NCBI GenBank assembly: GCA_030631445.1
Contig: DAOVLD010000086.1
Span: forward strand, 1-7,175
Direction: 5' to 3'
Source of the DNA: Bacteroidota bacterium
GTDB lineage: Bacteria > Bacteroidota > Bacteroidia > Bacteroidales > VadinHA17
DNA length: 7,175 bases
Made by a program: the position numbers and the translations under genes
The notes under the pieces: generated by a model
The model's database searches: none
What the model saw: only the letters and a program-made list of their open reading frames with translations
Told to the model about the DNA's origin: nothing
In this document: piece by piece, positions 6,447 through 7,175 of the stretch
How the letters are laid out: each line of letters begins with the position of its first letter
Position numbering within the stretch: the first letter of the stretch is position 1

Positions 6447-6481
6447 TTTAGAAACATTATTTTACAGACTCACACCTGGTA

Positions 6482-7175
6482 TTATTGCTTAAAATACCAT
6501 GGAATGGTTTTGTTATAGAAAACCGGGTACAGATACTTTTTTGCACCAAAAGATGTAAAGATATTGTACTGATAGTTCAGGTTCTTTTTTTTGTAATTAA
6601 AAGTGATCTTCGAGTGGCTACTAATGTGGTGAAATTTGAAAGGTTCGAATCTCATGGTAATATTCCTTTCTGAATACAACCTGATAATATGATCGATAAG
6701 GAACCATGTAGTGTTTTTCTTTATACCGAAATTATCTGATGCTACAAGGTAAAGAACTATTCTATCCTTTGTTTTAATTATGAATCCGAGAGAACATAAG
6801 TTGTTCTCATGAGTGTAAACTCCGAATGTTTCACCCATCCTGTTTTGTATAGAAAGAGAGATCAGTCGTCGCAATTTGCTATAAAAAGGGTTATTGAACT
6901 TGTTGGGGAATGGCATTTTTATATCCCGGTGAAATTTAAGTATCTTATTGGGAATAAGTCCTTTTGAAATAAAAAGTCCTGAATCTTCAGCAAATCTTAT
7001 TTTTCTCTTTGCTTCATTGGTGAAGTTTGCGAATATTTTTTGATATGGAGAGATCAGGTCCAGGTCAAATGATTGTTTTAATTTATACTTTGCAAAAGAG
7101 AGATCAGTCTCAAGAAATTTATTGAAAGGAAGTTCGGCGTATTTATATTTTTCAAAAACAAGACCAATAAATTCA
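6482..7175 (-). CDS. FemAB/GNAT-like acyltransferase family protein, C-terminal 230 residues (partial)
   Basis: The minus-strand frame ending at TAA (6484-6482) is open to the right edge. The ATG at 6916 is internal: 86 further in-frame residues upstream of it continue the same domain, so the gene starts outside the window. The visible part resembles Bacteroidota proteins of the FemAB/GNAT-fold type. It has DLDLISPYQKIF (visible residues 37-48), KRKIRFAEDSGL (56-67), FGVYTHENNLCSLGFI, a YLVASDNFGIKKNTTWFLIDHII stretch read across the acetyl-CoA-type fold, and a closing FGAKKYLYPVFYNKTIPW. From memory, relatives carry a FEGS motif about 14 residues before FGA or FGS. Here FEP is followed by roughly 30 residues before FGA, including a lysine run. 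Substrate and reaction are unknown. It converges on folK. The family call is moderate; intactness is uncertain. Confidence 0.55.
   Translation of the reverse strand, partial: EFIGLVFEKYKYAELPFNKFLETDLSFAKYKLKQSFDLDLISPYQKIFANFTNEAKRKIRFAEDSGLFISKGLIPNKILKFHRDIKMPFPNKFNNPFYSKLRRLISLSIQNRMGETFGVYTHENNLCSLGFIIKTKDRIVLYLVASDNFGIKKNTTWFLIDHIIRLYSERNITMRFEPFKFHHISSHSKITFNYKKKNLNYQYNIFTSFGAKKYLYPVFYNKTIPWYFKQ

Noticed and set aside
6477..6499. Hairpin TGGTATT / AATACCA at the end of the acyltransferase-like gene
   Set aside because: The stem is only seven pairs and AT-rich, it includes the stop codon, and no T run follows on either strand, so it is not a convincing terminator.
6642..6651. GGTTCGAATC, a tRNA T-loop-like word on the + strand
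   Set aside because: The bases around it do not form a 5-bp T stem, and no acceptor, D or anticodon arm is found upstream; it lies inside the acyltransferase-like coding frame.
6482..6916. A complete 144-residue gene starting at the ATG at 6916
   Set aside because: The same frame continues open for 86 more residues to the window edge, with sequence that fits the same domain, so this ATG is internal.

Overview
The window looks like a piece of a Bacteroidota chromosome, probably from the Bacteroidales/Marinilabiliales side, although that rank is an inference. The evidence is an AT-rich sequence, genes that start without clear Shine-Dalgarno sites, a TAnnTTTG-type -7 promoter element, and Bacteroidota-style proteins: a lamin-tail-domain/FlgD-like C-terminus, a trimeric-type PNP with an ITDLG motif, LpxK with DDAFQHR, a long-form SppA, and a FemAB/GNAT-like acyltransferase. 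No phage, plasmid, CRISPR or insertion-sequence gene is visible.

Layout. Positions 2-160 hold the last residues of a + strand surface/secreted protein. A gene-free stretch at 161-581 contains short 8-bp tandem arrays and then an elaborate four-hairpin inverted element (291-485) that resembles a REP/BIME or a small non-autonomous mobile element. Positions 582-5441 are a compact minus-strand run read in the order sppA, lpxK, purine nucleoside phosphorylase, MFS transporter. Its spacings are 8 bp, a 41-bp overlap and 30 bp, so it is very likely one operon, and a promoter candidate lies just upstream of sppA. The divergent gap at 5442-5830 is filled with 7- to 12-bp period repeats and leads into folK on the + strand. 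After folK comes a second repeat patch (6341-6446), then the C-terminal 230 residues of a minus-strand acyltransferase-like protein that runs off the right edge.

Functions. SppA (envelope peptide turnover), LpxK (lipid A 4'-kinase), PNP (purine salvage) and FolK (folate synthesis) are ordinary housekeeping genes. Their proximity is, from memory, a recurrent Bacteroidota neighbourhood rather than one pathway. The MFS protein is Fsr-like with unknown substrate.

I see no complete new protein system. The unusual material is in the intergenic DNA. One item is the mirror-symmetric hairpin element at 291-485, with compensatory base changes between its arms. The other is a pair of modular repeat patches on either side of folK that share the same parts in the same order and orientation. 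Smaller points are the Asn-to-Asp change in the PNP base-binding site, the uncertain non-ATG start of folK, and an abnormal C-terminal segment in the acyltransferase-like protein.
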